From assembly GCF_003977685.1 (NCBI RefSeq), contig NZ_RYZH01000006.1, positions 101,479-165,478 on the forward strand: 64,000 nucleotides of DNA, written 5' to 3'. Shown here in pieces: positions 30,825 to 39,575 of the stretch. Numbering within the stretch: position 1 is the stretch's first letter; the number at the start of each line of letters is the position of its first letter. Source of the DNA: Tautonia sociabilis. Its GTDB lineage: Bacteria > Planctomycetota > Planctomycetia > Isosphaerales > Isosphaeraceae. The notes under the pieces were generated by a model. It saw nothing but the letters and a program-made list of their open reading frames with translations. It searched no databases and was not told the origin of the DNA. Both the position numbers and the translations under genes were made by a program.

Positions 30825-31823
30825 ATGGATCTCGACTGGTCTCCCCTGGGCGAGCTGATCGGCGCCCACCGGCGGTTCCTGATCACGACCCACGTCCGGC
30901 CGGATGGCGACGCGCTGGGGTCGGAGGTCGGCCTGGCCGGGTTGCTCGAGCAGCGCGGCAAGGATGTCCGCGTGGTCAACGTCAGCCCGACTCCGCCGCG
31001 CTACGACTTCCTCGCCCCCCGGCCTCGATTCTTCGAGCGGTTCGCCGACGTCCGGGCCGAGAACCTGACGGATCGAGAAGCATTGATCATCCTCGACCTG
31101 TCGAGCTGGTCGCAGCTCGGCGACATGAGCGGCTTCGTCCGAGACTTCGTCGGGCCGAAGCTGGTGATCGACCACCACGTCAGTCAGGACGACCTCGGCG
31201 CCGTGGTCCTCAAGGACGAGACCGCCGAAGCGACCGGCACGCTGATCCTCCGGGCCGCCCGGGCTCTGAACGCGGCGATCACCCCGGTCATGGCCGCCGG
31301 CCTGATGACGGCGATCGCCATGGACACCGGCTGGTTCCGGCACTCCAACGTCCGTCCTGGAACGCTTCGGGACGCCGCCGAGCTGGCCGAGGCGGGTGCC
31401 CCAGTGCATGGCATCTACCGGATGCTCTTCGAGCGGAACAGCCCGGAGCGGATGCGGCTGGTCGGCCGGGCGCTGGCGAGCCTGAATCTGACGCTCGATG
31501 GCCGGGTGGCCTACTCCGCAGTGACCCGGGACGACCTGTCGAAGACCGGGGCGATCCCATCAGACACGGAGGACCTGATCGATCAGCTCGCCGGGATCTC
31601 GGGCGTTGAGGTGGCGATGCTGCTGATCGAGCAGCCCCGGGGAGGCGTGAAGGTGAGCCTCCGGTCCCGGGGGGAGATCGATGTGGCCCAGCTTGCCTCC
31701 CGCTTCGGCGGGGGCGGCCATCGGGCCGCGGCCGGAGCGCTGATGCCCGACCCGCTCTCCGACTCCCGAGAACGAGTCCTCCGGGCCTTACGCTCGATGA
31801 TGGGGGCCGAGGAGCCCTCGTGA
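30825..31823 (+). CDS. DHH-family phosphoesterase (NrnA-like nanoRNase/pAp phosphatase)
   Basis: 332 residues. THVRPDGDALGSEVGL is the first DHH metal motif, ALIILDLSSW and LVIDHHVSQ the next two, and FGGGGHRAAAGA the GGGH substrate motif of the C-terminal DHHA1 domain. The family hydrolyses short RNA oligomers and 3'-phosphoadenosine 5'-phosphate using manganese. The size fits the NrnA branch rather than RecJ. GGAGG lies 6 bases before ATG 30825. It follows the LegB-like gene but has its own candidate promoter. Confidence 0.88.
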   Translation: MDLDWSPLGELIGAHRRFLITTHVRPDGDALGSEVGLAGLLEQRGKDVRVVNVSPTPPRYDFLAPRPRFFERFADVRAENLTDREALIILDLSSWSQLGDMSGFVRDFVGPKLVIDHHVSQDDLGAVVLKDETAEATGTLILRAARALNAAITPVMAAGLMTAIAMDTGWFRHSNVRPGTLRDAAELAEAGAPVHGIYRMLFERNSPERMRLVGRALASLNLTLDGRVAYSAVTRDDLSKTGAIPSDTEDLIDQLAGISGVEVAMLLIEQPRGGVKVSLRSRGEIDVAQLASRFGGGGHRAAAGALMPDPLSDSRERVLRALRSMMGAEEPS

Positions 31824-31860
31824 TTGGACCTGGCGTTCGATTCGATTGGGTCCGCTCCTC

Positions 31861-32704
31861 GGTTCTGTCCGGTGAAACGCATGTTGTTTCCTCGGCCTCT
31901 CCTGGGACTCGGAGGCCGCCACGCCCCGCCCCGCCGAGCTGACCGCCGAGCAATTCGCCCGGATCGAGGACCTCATGCCCGCCACCGGCAAGCCCGGCGG
32001 GCCGTGGAACGATCACCTGACGACACGCAACGGCATCCTCCGGGTCCGGCACACCGGGGCCCAGTGGCGGGAGTTGCCCGAACGCGATGGCAACGGAACG
32101 TCGTCCCATGATCGGCTGAGCCGCTGGCGTCGGGACGGCACCTTCGACCGCATCCTGGAGCGGCTGCACGAGCGGCTCGGCGAGCGGGGCAAGATCGACC
32201 ACGACCTCTGGTGCGTCGACGCCACGAACATCCGAGCCGGCCGGGCGGCGGCCGGAGCCGGGGGGGGGAAAGGTCCCCGACGAGCCGGAGGACCACGCCC
32301 TCGGCCGCTCCCGAGGCGGCTTCGGTACCAAGCTCCACCTGATCCTCGACAGCAACGGGCGGCCCCTCTCGGCGGTGGTGACGGCCGGCCCGGCCCACGC
32401 GTCGAAGTCGCTGGAGCCGGTGCTCGAGGCGGTGCGGATCAAGCGACCCGGACGGGGCCGCCGTTCCCTTCGCCGCCGCCGGATCAAGGCGGTGATCCCG
32501 ACCCGCAAGGACCAGCGACGCAACCCGCACGTCGACAGGGAGGCGTAACGGCGGCGGAACGTGGTGGCGCGATGCGTCGGCTGGCTGAAGGAGTGCCGCC
32601 GCCTGGCGACCCGCCACGAGAAGCTGGCGGTGAACTTCCTGGCGATGGCCAAGCTTGCCGTAATCCGTCGCTTCTTCAAGGTTTACGATTCACCGGAAAG
32701 AACC
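31861..32704 (+). mobile_element. Decayed IS5-type insertion sequence
   Basis: 844 bases bounded by 19-bp inverted repeats: GGTTCTGTCCGGTGAAACG at 31861-31879 and the complement of GGTTCTTTCCGGTGAATCG at 32686-32704 (2 mismatches). It contains one transposase reading with several lesions. No clear target duplication is visible. It forms the left border of the AT-rich island. Confidence 0.8.
31876..32690 (+). pseudogene. IS5-family transposase remnant
   Basis: The N-terminal reading contains LTAEQFARIEDLMPATGK, WRELPERDG and WCVDATNIRAGR, the DUF4096/IS5 pattern. At a G9 run (32260-32268) followed by AAA the frame must change to continue as HALGRSRGGFGTKLHLILDS, and then GWLKECRRLATRHEKLAVNF. 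G-run shifting is used by some IS5 elements, but other damage is fatal: the segment between RPGRGRR and RRRIKAVIPTRKDQRRN lacks the usual GDKGYD part holding a catalytic aspartate, and a TAA interrupts DREA-RRRNVV where Tyr is normal. No in-frame ATG precedes the conserved start. Confidence 0.8.
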
Positions 32705-32905
32705 TGGTCGAATGAGCCAAATTTCTTTTGGAAGGGACTTGATCTCTACGAACCGCAGTTATTATGATCCTGAGGAATTCGGTTCCAACATCATCAGTTG
32801 CATTAGTATGAACGTGGGCATTCCGGCGCAAGCCGAAGTCGTGGGGAGCAGGCCAGGCGAAGTACGACAGCGGGGCAGCACTCATTTCTCTCAGGAGCGA
32901 CAGTG

Positions 32906-33390
32906 ATGCCTGTCACCCATGCGCAGGGCGAGATTCTGGACAGAAAAGCACAGGCTCGCAGTCTCCTGCAATCGATTGCAATTATTGTTCTGCTTGTTGT
33001 GATATTTGTACTGTCGAGCATCTGCTACCTTCAATATCGGTTTGGCTCTATCGCAGCAGCGGCCGCTTACTTCAAAGGCTTCGGTTGCTTGCAAGTAACC
33101 AACACCAAGTCGTCCGAAATGCCTGCCAGAGCAACAAGCTCGTCTTTAATTACAACTTAACTAACTACAGTAACGGTCCGATTACCCTCCTGGGGGCCTC
33201 TGCCTCTTGTTCGTGTGCCGTGACTCAGAAGTTGCCAATTTCCATCGGGCCGGCGGAGACGTTCGTTTTCGCCGTGACGGTCACGGTTCCGAGGGGGCGT
33301 GATCGAGTAGCGGAGTTGGTCCGATTATTCACAGATGACCTAAAGCAAAGCGAAATCGTTTTGGCTTACAGCATTGATAATACTAAATAA
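32906..33390 (+). pseudogene. DUF1573 membrane-anchored protein, frameshifted
   Basis: ATG 32906 has AGGAG 8 bases upstream and starts a frame with a single membrane anchor (SLLQSIAIIVLLVVIFVLSS) and then YRFGSIAAAAAYFKGFG. That frame stops at 33160. The -1 frame, open across the same area, continues with KLVFNYNLTNYSNGPITLLG and ASCSCAVTQKLPISIGPAET, the immunoglobulin-like DUF1573 pattern. One frameshift near 33080-33125 joins them into about 160 residues, the usual size for this anchored architecture. There is no obvious slippery heptamer, so I read it as a mutation. Role of DUF1573 is unknown. Confidence 0.65.
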
Positions 33391-33528
33391 ATTTTTGCTG
33401 TTGTCACTTTTTTATTGTTTAGTTGTGGTTGAACGGGCCGCAGGCAGTATTCGAGATATTCATTCGGAGTTGATCGAATCAAGCAGCGTCGTTATCGTCT
33501 CGCGAACTCGCACCGAGGAGAAGCGATC

Positions 33529-33777
33529 ATGTGTTCGATCCAGAGAACATTTTCCAGCCTGTTCTTCGCGCTCGCGGCCACGTTCTGCCTGGCTGCGGTC
33601 GTGACGCAGTCAGTATCGGCCGATCCGGCCCAGGGCCCTTGTCTCCTGTGGTACAACCAGCAAGACAGGTATTGGTTCTGTGCGGGGGACTGCCCGGTCC
33701 CCCTCAATTGCAATATGCTCTTTGAAACGGATCCGGTCACGGGAGAGGTCACCAACTTCTGGTGCGACTGTACGTGA
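33529..33777 (+). CDS. Small secreted six-cysteine protein, unknown
   Basis: 82 residues with GGAG 8 bases before ATG 33529. A signal peptide (LFFALAATFCLAAVV ... SVSA) would be cleaved near residue 31, leaving about 51 residues with six cysteines (C38, C51, C55, C61, C79, C81), enough for three disulfides. The mature part starts PAQGPCLLWYNQQD and ends NFWCDCT. It resembles no family I know. It may be a secreted effector, a surface peptide or a substrate of the neighbouring genes. A hairpin follows at 33838. Base composition matches the island, not the chromosome. Confidence 0.7.
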   Translation: MCSIQRTFSSLFFALAATFCLAAVVTQSVSADPAQGPCLLWYNQQDRYWFCAGDCPVPLNCNMLFETDPVTGEVTNFWCDCT

Positions 33778-33837
33778 TCGAAAGCGATCCCGCAGGATTC
33801 CACCGACGGATCTCCGAACCCACGTTCGTCTCCGGTA

Positions 33838-33866
33838 GGGCGTCGGCGTGATTACGCCGGCCCCTT
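33838..33866 (+). terminator. Hairpin after the Cys-rich gene
   Basis: CGGCGT (33844-33849) pairs with ACGCCG (33854-33859) around loop GATT; outer GGGC/GCCC pairs extend it past a 2-base bulge. It lies 60 bases after the stop and ends in CCTT. Confidence 0.42.
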
Positions 33867-33905
33867 CAAGTTGAGTCATCCGGCCATTCGTTGCAACCAA
33901 AAAAC

Positions 33906-34850
33906 ATGAAAATTATACTTTATACTGTGATATTGTTTTGCGTGTCGTCCATATCCCGAGCGAGGGGAGACGGCGCAACTGCACTCGAGAGGTTTGAGGC
34001 AGAGTATCCTGCTGCTGCGGCGAGGCTGGAGGAGCGATACTCCCAGGTGAAAGGCTCGTACACACTGGTAAGGCCAAGCACAAACGAAAAAGGATCCATT
34101 AAAGAAAATGGATCTTTTGCGTTCGATCATGGGTTCGAGAGAGTCAGATTTGTAAGGTCGTCCGCTGCGGCGGGCCATGCCATTGAGCAGGAGTTCGTTT
34201 ATTGCGTCGGCGATCGATCGGCATTCATGTTGGTTCGATCTGTAGGCTCACCGGCTTGGGTCGTCGAGGGCATTGGCACAACCCCATCGGACAAAGCAAG
34301 GTACAACTCCGTCTTCGGTGTTTATGCCAAAGCTCATTACTCACTCAGGGGCACGCCCCTGTCCCAGATTGTGAAGGGGCCGAGCTTCGTGCCCACCGAT
34401 GCGGAACTGATCGACCAAAACGGACATGAGATAATGCGAGTCACCGCCGAGTTCGGCAGCAAGGTCAAAGAATATTTTGTCATTGATTTTGATGTGGGGA
34501 TGGGTTGGGTGGTAAGCTCCATCGATTATCGGTCGGACTTCAGTAAAGGGTCGAGAATCGATATTAAATATGGCGATATCATTGACGGATTTTACACGCC
34601 CGAACTCGTTACGATTCGTGACGCGGAAGGAGCCACAGTGGAATGTCACTTTTCCGGATGGACGTTCGAGCCCACGCCGGAATCCGAATTCAATATGGAA
34701 TACTTCGGGTTGCCGGATCTCGCCACTGAGGCCCGTCGATCCGGGCGATCGCTCACGTTTTGGTTCGTCACGCTGGCTATGACATCCCTCATTGCAGCAA
34801 CGATCTTGAGGGTATCGCTTTGGCGAGGTGCGGCGTCCAAGCACACTTGA
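33906..34850 (+). CDS. Secreted protein with C-terminal membrane anchor, unknown
   Basis: 314 residues. Signal peptide 1-20 (IILYTVILFCVSSISRA), a soluble domain starting LERFEAEYPAAAARLEERYS and continuing in beta-rich repeats (GSYTLVRPS, FERVRFVRSS, YFVIDFDVGMGWVVSSIDY), and a C-terminal membrane segment (WFVTLAMTSLIAATILRV) followed by WRGAASKHT. The soluble part recalls LolA/DUF1571-like lipoprotein-carrier folds, but I cannot confirm that. Codon use is AT-richer than the chromosome. Context: between the Cys-rich peptide and the DUF1559 gene in the island, so export or surface assembly is plausible. Confidence 0.65.
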   Translation: MKIILYTVILFCVSSISRARGDGATALERFEAEYPAAAARLEERYSQVKGSYTLVRPSTNEKGSIKENGSFAFDHGFERVRFVRSSAAAGHAIEQEFVYCVGDRSAFMLVRSVGSPAWVVEGIGTTPSDKARYNSVFGVYAKAHYSLRGTPLSQIVKGPSFVPTDAELIDQNGHEIMRVTAEFGSKVKEYFVIDFDVGMGWVVSSIDYRSDFSKGSRIDIKYGDIIDGFYTPELVTIRDAEGATVECHFSGWTFEPTPESEFNMEYFGLPDLATEARRSGRSLTFWFVTLAMTSLIAATILRVSLWRGAASKHT

Positions 34851-34875
34851 CAGTGGTTCCAGTCCGGTCTACACG
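34847..34875 (+). promoter_or_regulatory. Candidate promoter of the DUF1559 gene
   Basis: Perfect -35 TTGACA at 34847-34852 overlapping the previous stop, 17-base spacer, weak -10 TACACG at 34870-34875, 75 bases before GTG 34951. Confidence 0.38.
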
Positions 34876-34950
34876 TTGCATTCCCTGAAGTGACGACTGG
34901 CTCCGGCTGACCCTTTCATTTCAATGCATGGTAAAGCGTGGTGATTTGCC

Positions 34951-36048
34951 GTGAGCGAATCAATTTCCGCAAGGATCGCGTTGTTGTGCAGTTCATCTGT
35001 GGATGGACGAGGTCGAAGCCGAAATTCGGATCGATATGGTTACACACTAATAGAAGTATTGGTGGCTGTCTCTGTTGTTGGGATGGTTATTGCTTTGTTG
35101 CTGCCCGCGGTCTCTGCTGCCCGGGAGTCTGCTCGGCGAGCCCGTTGCGTGTCGAACTTGAAACAAATCGTCACTGCATTGCACAGCTACCATGACTTCC
35201 ACGGAAGCTTTCCCGCGGGGCGGTTCCTGTCGCACGATGCACGTTATCTCGCGTTCGGTGTGCCCTGCGCTGGCCCAACAGACCGGAGCTATCTGGTTTC
35301 CATCTTGGCGAACATCGAGCAAGAGGTTGTCTACAACTCCGTGAACTTCGAGGTTTCCATTTTCAGTAACGAAAATAGCACCATTCATTCTGTTACAGCT
35401 GGAACTTTTTCTTGTCCGAGCGATCCGGACTCGATGTACCCGCGGTCCGGCGATCCCTTCAAGAGACTCCCGAATGTAGACTCTTCTCAACCAAATTGGA
35501 GGAGTCTCTCCAGGACAAGCTACGCGGGATTCCTGGGAATCCACGGCCTCTGGGCACTCCCTGACGCGAATCGTGATTGCCGCGTGGATCCCGTGGCGAT
35601 TGCCATGGCGAATGGATGTATCACGGATGTTGCTCCTGTTTCGTTCGGGAATATTACCGACGGCCTTAGTAACACGATCGTTGTGGCCGAGAAATCGACG
35701 ACGATCCTGCAAGAGCTGGATGTACCCCATTTCCCCGACCTCCGAGAGCAAATCGGATGGTGGTTCTCGGGTCAGTTAGGAGACACGCTTCTCGTGGGTT
35801 CGTATCCCCCGAATGCCCATAATGCCGTCCATTCGCCAAATAAGGATCTATGGACATTGTCTGCGTCGAGTCTTCATCGCGGTGGAGTTAACGTGGCGTT
35901 CGCCGATGGTTCGATTCGTTTTATCTCAGAAAAAATTCAATCTTCACCTCTCGAACCAATGTTTGGTGCTCCAATCATCGACTCCCCTCCGGGTGTGTGG
36001 CAGAAGTTGATCTCGCGCAACGATGGCGAGTTCGTCACTGATTACTGA
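34951..36048 (+). CDS. DUF1559 prepilin-like protein
   Basis: 365 residues. A prepilin-type leader ends at G30 in YGYTLIEVLVAVSVVGMVIA, the type IV pilin/type II secretion cleavage and methylation motif (E at +5 of the mature form). The rest is the planctomycete DUF1559 domain: RARCVSNLKQIVTALHSYHD near the helix, then the C-terminal HRGGVNVAFADGSIRFI. Such proteins occur in tens to hundreds of copies per planctomycete genome and may form pseudopili or surface structures; their function is unknown. GTG 34951 is the first usable start; the 29-residue leader is longer than usual. Low GC fits the island. Confidence 0.85.
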   Translation: MSESISARIALLCSSSVDGRGRSRNSDRYGYTLIEVLVAVSVVGMVIALLLPAVSAARESARRARCVSNLKQIVTALHSYHDFHGSFPAGRFLSHDARYLAFGVPCAGPTDRSYLVSILANIEQEVVYNSVNFEVSIFSNENSTIHSVTAGTFSCPSDPDSMYPRSGDPFKRLPNVDSSQPNWRSLSRTSYAGFLGIHGLWALPDANRDCRVDPVAIAMANGCITDVAPVSFGNITDGLSNTIVVAEKSTTILQELDVPHFPDLREQIGWWFSGQLGDTLLVGSYPPNAHNAVHSPNKDLWTLSASSLHRGGVNVAFADGSIRFISEKIQSSPLEPMFGAPIIDSPPGVWQKLISRNDGEFVTDY

Positions 36049-36098
36049 CACCAGCCCAGCGAACGGAACGGTAGAGCGTCACCGTTCGTCGTACGGGC

Positions 36099-36593
36099 AT
36101 GAGGCCCATCGGAACCGCCGAGGAACTCGAACGTCGTCGCCGTCGGGGCGTGGAACTGGTCAAGCGGGGGGAGTCCCCGACCAAGGTCGCTTCCTTCCTC
36201 GGCTGCGGGCGTTCCTCCGGCTCCACCTGGCTCAAGGCGGAGCGAGAGGCCCCCGGGTTGCGAGCCGCCCGGCCGCACCCCGGCCCGACGCCCCGGCTGA
36301 CCGACGAACCGCTCCCGGAGTTGGAGCGACTGCTACGGCAAGGGGCCGGGCGCCACGGCTGGCCCAACGACCTCTGGGGCGCCCACCGGTTCGCCGAGAT
36401 GATCCGCCGCCACTTCGGCGTGGGGGGCCCCGTTGTGCTCGTCCGCAATCGGATCCGGCGGCGGCTGAACTGGAGTGGTTCGAGGCCGCTGAAGAAGGCT
36501 CGGCAGCGGAACGAGCTCCCCATCGCTCGACGGCCCCTTCTGGATATGCCCCCGGCCGATCGCGACCAGTCGCAGAGCGCGTCGGCTTGCTGA
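36099..36593 (+). pseudogene. IS630-type transposase N-terminal remnant
   Basis: The frame begins MRPIGTAEELERRRRRGVEL and continues KVASFLGCGRSSGSTWLKA, an HTH of IS630/winged-helix transposases, then WPNDLWGAHRFAEMIRRHFGV and RRRLNWSGSRPLKKARQRNE. After about 36516 the expected sequence stops and the frame reads unrelated residues to 36593. The DDE catalytic half is missing, so it cannot be active. It closes the right side of the AT-rich island and returns to high GC. Confidence 0.75.
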
Positions 36594-36949
36594 TGCCGAG
36601 CATCGAGCACATGACCCCAACCGAGTGCGTCTTCTCCTCATCACGCTGAACTGCGAGTGTCCACGGCGTGGCGTCCTTCTTCATGGGTCGGCCGCTCGGT
36701 CGAGAAGCGACCTCTGGCGACTCCGCACGCTCGGCCGTAGGATACAAGGAGGTCGCGAAGGCGGGGGGCCGGGCTCCTCGAACGGCCTCGCGACCGTTCC
36801 CTCCCGGTCGGATCGCCCCCCCTCGGGACGCCCGACCGCCCTCCCCGACTCGGCGATGAGGTCGGGCCGGATCGTCACGGCCGCCCTCCGACGACACCCT
36901 CCGAACCGGCCCGCCCCGCCCCGCCTCGACCGGAGAGACCGCGAATCCC
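36594..36949. other. Intergenic region before the cytochrome bc genes
   Basis: No gene is seen. A -10-like TAGGAT at 36738-36743 has only a weak CTGGCG 18 bases upstream; it is the best candidate for a promoter of the Rieske/cytochrome b operon. Confidence 0.35.
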
Positions 36950-37483
36950 ATGAATCGTCGCGACTGGTTCCGCCTCGGGGCCATCGGGCTCAAGGGCCTG
37001 ATCGGCCTGGTGCTGGCCGTCCCCGGGGCGGCCTACCTGTTGTCTCCTCTGCGCAAGCGACGGGAAGACACCACTGACTTCCGCCGCCTGGCCCGGCTCG
37101 GGGATCTGGAGATCGGCCGCCCCCGGTCCTTCTCGATCGTCGACGAGCAGCGGGACGCCTGGGTGACCTACCCGGCCACCCCCATCGGCACCGTCTGGCT
37201 CGTCCGACAGCCGGAGGGGGCGGAGCAACCCGTCCTCGCCCTGTCGGCCGAGTGCCCCCACCTGGCCTGCAAGATCAAGCTGGCCGGCGACGGCAACGGG
37301 TTCGTCTGCCCGTGCCACGCCAGCAATTTCACATTGGATGGGAGCCGGGTGAAGGCCATCTCTCCCAGGGGGATGGATACCCTGGAGGTCGCTCCGATCG
37401 ACCCGAACGACCCGAACGCGGAGGTCCGGGTGAAGTTCCAGCGGTTCCGCACCGGGACCGAGGAGAAGATCCCCCTTGCCTAA
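36950..37483 (+). CDS. Rieske iron-sulfur protein of a cytochrome bc complex
   Basis: 177 residues. One N-terminal membrane anchor (GAIGLKGLIGLVLAVPGAAYLL) precedes the Rieske fold. The 2Fe-2S ligands are C102 and H104 in CPHLAC and C120 and H123 in CPCHASNF; C107 and C122 are placed for the usual disulfide. It passes electrons from quinol to cytochrome c in a bc1/b6f-type complex. Its stop overlaps the start of the cytochrome b-c fusion gene, so the two are translationally coupled subunits. The RRDWFRLG start resembles a twin-arginine signal, the normal route for Rieske proteins. Confidence 0.92.
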   Translation: MNRRDWFRLGAIGLKGLIGLVLAVPGAAYLLSPLRKRREDTTDFRRLARLGDLEIGRPRSFSIVDEQRDAWVTYPATPIGTVWLVRQPEGAEQPVLALSAECPHLACKIKLAGDGNGFVCPCHASNFTLDGSRVKAISPRGMDTLEVAPIDPNDPNAEVRVKFQRFRTGTEEKIPLA

Positions 37484-39575
37484 GCGAAGCCGATTCCTCG
37501 AATGGGTCGACGCCCGGACCGGCGTCCCCTCGTCGCTCGACCGGACGGCCTCGGAGCAACTGCGCGGCGGCGCGGGCCTGCGGTACGTCTTTGGCTCGGC
37601 GCTGGCCGGGGCGTTCCTGATCCAGTTGATCACCGGCCTGCTGCTGATGGCCTCTTATGTGCCGTCCTCCTCCCACGCCTGGGGGAGCGTCTGGTACATC
37701 AACAATGAGCTGGACTTCGGCTGGCTGATTCGCGGGCTGCACCACTTCGGCTCGTCGGCGGTGGTCATCCTGCTGGCCCTGCACCTGGTGCAGACGATCG
37801 TGCTGGCCGCGTACCGGGCCCCCCGGGAGTTCACCTGGTGGCTCGGGCTGTTGATGATGTTCGCCGTGCTCGGCCTGGCGCTGACTGGCTACCTCCTGCC
37901 CTGGGACCAGAAGGGGTACTGGGCGACCCGGGTCGCCACGAACATCGCCGGCACGACTCCGGTGATCGGCCCGGTCGTCCAGCGGGTGCTCGTTGGCGGG
38001 GTCGAATACGGCAATCAGACGCTCACCCGGATGTACGCGCTGCACGTCGGCCTGCTGCCGATGCTGATCGTGCTCGGCCTGATCGGACACTGGACGCTCG
38101 CCCGACGTCACGGGCTGACCGGCCGCGACCGTCCCGGCCGCACCGACTCCTACTGGCCCTTCCAGGTGTTCTATAACCTGCTGGCGATCACTGTGGTTCT
38201 CGGGATCCTGCTGGCGATCGTCTGGGTCAACCACGGGGTGACGCTCGAGGCCCCGGCCGATCCGTCGGGGACCGACTACCCCGCCCGGCCGGAATGGTAC
38301 TTCCTCCCCCTCTATCAGCTGCTGAACGAATTCGACAGCGACACCGAGATCATCGGCACGATGGTCATCCCCGGGGCGATCGTCACCGTGCTGTTTCTGC
38401 TGCCGGTGCTCGATCGCCTCCTCCCGAGGCGGCTGGTCCACTTCGGGGCCTGCGCGCTGATCTTCGGCGTCCTCGGTGGCGCCGGGGCGCTCATGACCAA
38501 GGCGATCCTGGCCGACAAGAACGACGCCGCCTTCCTCCTCGCCCGGCTGGAGGCCGACCGCCAGCGCGACCGGGCCAATGCCCTGGCCGATGCCGCTGGC
38601 CTCCCCCCTGAAGGGGCCGGCTACCTGATGGCCCGCGACCCCCTTTCACGCGGCATGGCGCTGCTGGAGGCCAATTGCCTGAGCTGCCACGTCTACGGCG
38701 GCCAGGGGAAGGTGCAGTCCCAGGTCGCGCAGCCGACTCCCGAGCAACTCGAGGCCTCGGATCCGTCCCGACTGGGGACCCTCTCCGGCGCGTTGCCCGA
38801 ACAGGTGCTCCGGATGGTCGCCTTCGCCCTGCCCGACGACATCCAGGCCGAATCGGCCTCGACCGACTTGGGCGAGCACGGCGAGACCCTCTACCGAGTC
38901 GAGGGACGCAACGCGCAGGACGAGCGCGTCGTGGCCGAGACGGCCGAGGGAGACGCCCACGTCGTCGTCTCGACCTTCAGCAACCAGTCGGCCTGCGACC
39001 TCAAAGGCTTCGGCACGCGGGACTGGCTGCGGGGACTGCTCGAAGACCCCTCGTCCCCGGCCTACTTCGGAACGGTCCCTCAATGCTCGGGCATGGCCGA
39101 GTGGAAGGCCGGCTCTGAGCTGTCGGCCGAGCAGCTCGACGAGGTGGCCGACTTCTTCGCCGAGCACGTCATCCCCTACCGGGAAGGGCTCTCGGCCGCC
39201 TCCTGGGAATTGCAGTTCGCCGAGGCCGAGGAACCGCCCCCCGGATACACTCATTTTATGAACGAATGTGCGAACTGCCACCTCTGGGGCCTCGGCGGTG
39301 CCGACGGGACCGGGGTCGACTCGCCGAACATCTACGGCTGGGGGTCGCCGACCTGGATTCGGCGAATGATCGAGGAACCCGGCGCCCGAGACCTCTACGG
39401 CTACCTGGCGGAGCACGAGCAGATGCCCGGCTTCGCCGGCCAGTTGACCGACGAGGACCTCGACGTCATCGTCCGCCTGCTCCGGGGAGAGTTCCTGCCT
39501 CCGGTCGGCGTCCTTGAAGGGCCCGACGAGGAGGAAATGCCCGAGCTGATCGCCGACCAGCAGGACGGAGACTGA
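37476..39575 (+). CDS. Cytochrome b fused to cytochrome c domains
   Basis: 699 residues. Residues 30-345 are cytochrome b with four haem histidines (H89, H103, H190, H205) and the Qo-site PEWY motif at 272-275, covering both the b6-like part and the subunit IV-like part. Two haem c sites follow: CLSCH at 401-405 and CANCH at 598-602. Between them, at about 460-570, lies a third cytochrome c-like segment whose haem motif is lost (SACDLKGFG in place of CxxCH). TTG 37476 overlaps the Rieske stop by 8 bases, with GAGGAG upstream. Two genes thus make a compact quinol-oxidising complex. No separate cytochrome c1 or f gene is present. Confidence 0.93.
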   Translation: MPKRSRFLEWVDARTGVPSSLDRTASEQLRGGAGLRYVFGSALAGAFLIQLITGLLLMASYVPSSSHAWGSVWYINNELDFGWLIRGLHHFGSSAVVILLALHLVQTIVLAAYRAPREFTWWLGLLMMFAVLGLALTGYLLPWDQKGYWATRVATNIAGTTPVIGPVVQRVLVGGVEYGNQTLTRMYALHVGLLPMLIVLGLIGHWTLARRHGLTGRDRPGRTDSYWPFQVFYNLLAITVVLGILLAIVWVNHGVTLEAPADPSGTDYPARPEWYFLPLYQLLNEFDSDTEIIGTMVIPGAIVTVLFLLPVLDRLLPRRLVHFGACALIFGVLGGAGALMTKAILADKNDAAFLLARLEADRQRDRANALADAAGLPPEGAGYLMARDPLSRGMALLEANCLSCHVYGGQGKVQSQVAQPTPEQLEASDPSRLGTLSGALPEQVLRMVAFALPDDIQAESASTDLGEHGETLYRVEGRNAQDERVVAETAEGDAHVVVSTFSNQSACDLKGFGTRDWLRGLLEDPSSPAYFGTVPQCSGMAEWKAGSELSAEQLDEVADFFAEHVIPYREGLSAASWELQFAEAEEPPPGYTHFMNECANCHLWGLGGADGTGVDSPNIYGWGSPTWIRRMIEEPGARDLYGYLAEHEQMPGFAGQLTDEDLDVIVRLLRGEFLPPVGVLEGPDEEEMPELIADQQDGD

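Larger units (their letters stand above)
32705..36060. other. AT-richer accessory island between two transposon remnants
   Basis: By eye this 3.4-kb stretch is much less GC-rich than either flank: frequent A/T third positions, T and A runs. It is bounded by the IS5-type element on the left and an IS630-type remnant on the right. Its genes are a broken DUF1573 protein, a small Cys-rich secreted protein, a secreted membrane-anchored protein and a DUF1559 protein. Acquisition from a lower-GC donor is inferred. Confidence 0.7.

Noticed and set aside
36668..36859. 63-residue frame before the Rieske gene
   Set aside because: Arg/Pro-rich, no ribosome site, overlaps the likely promoter region.
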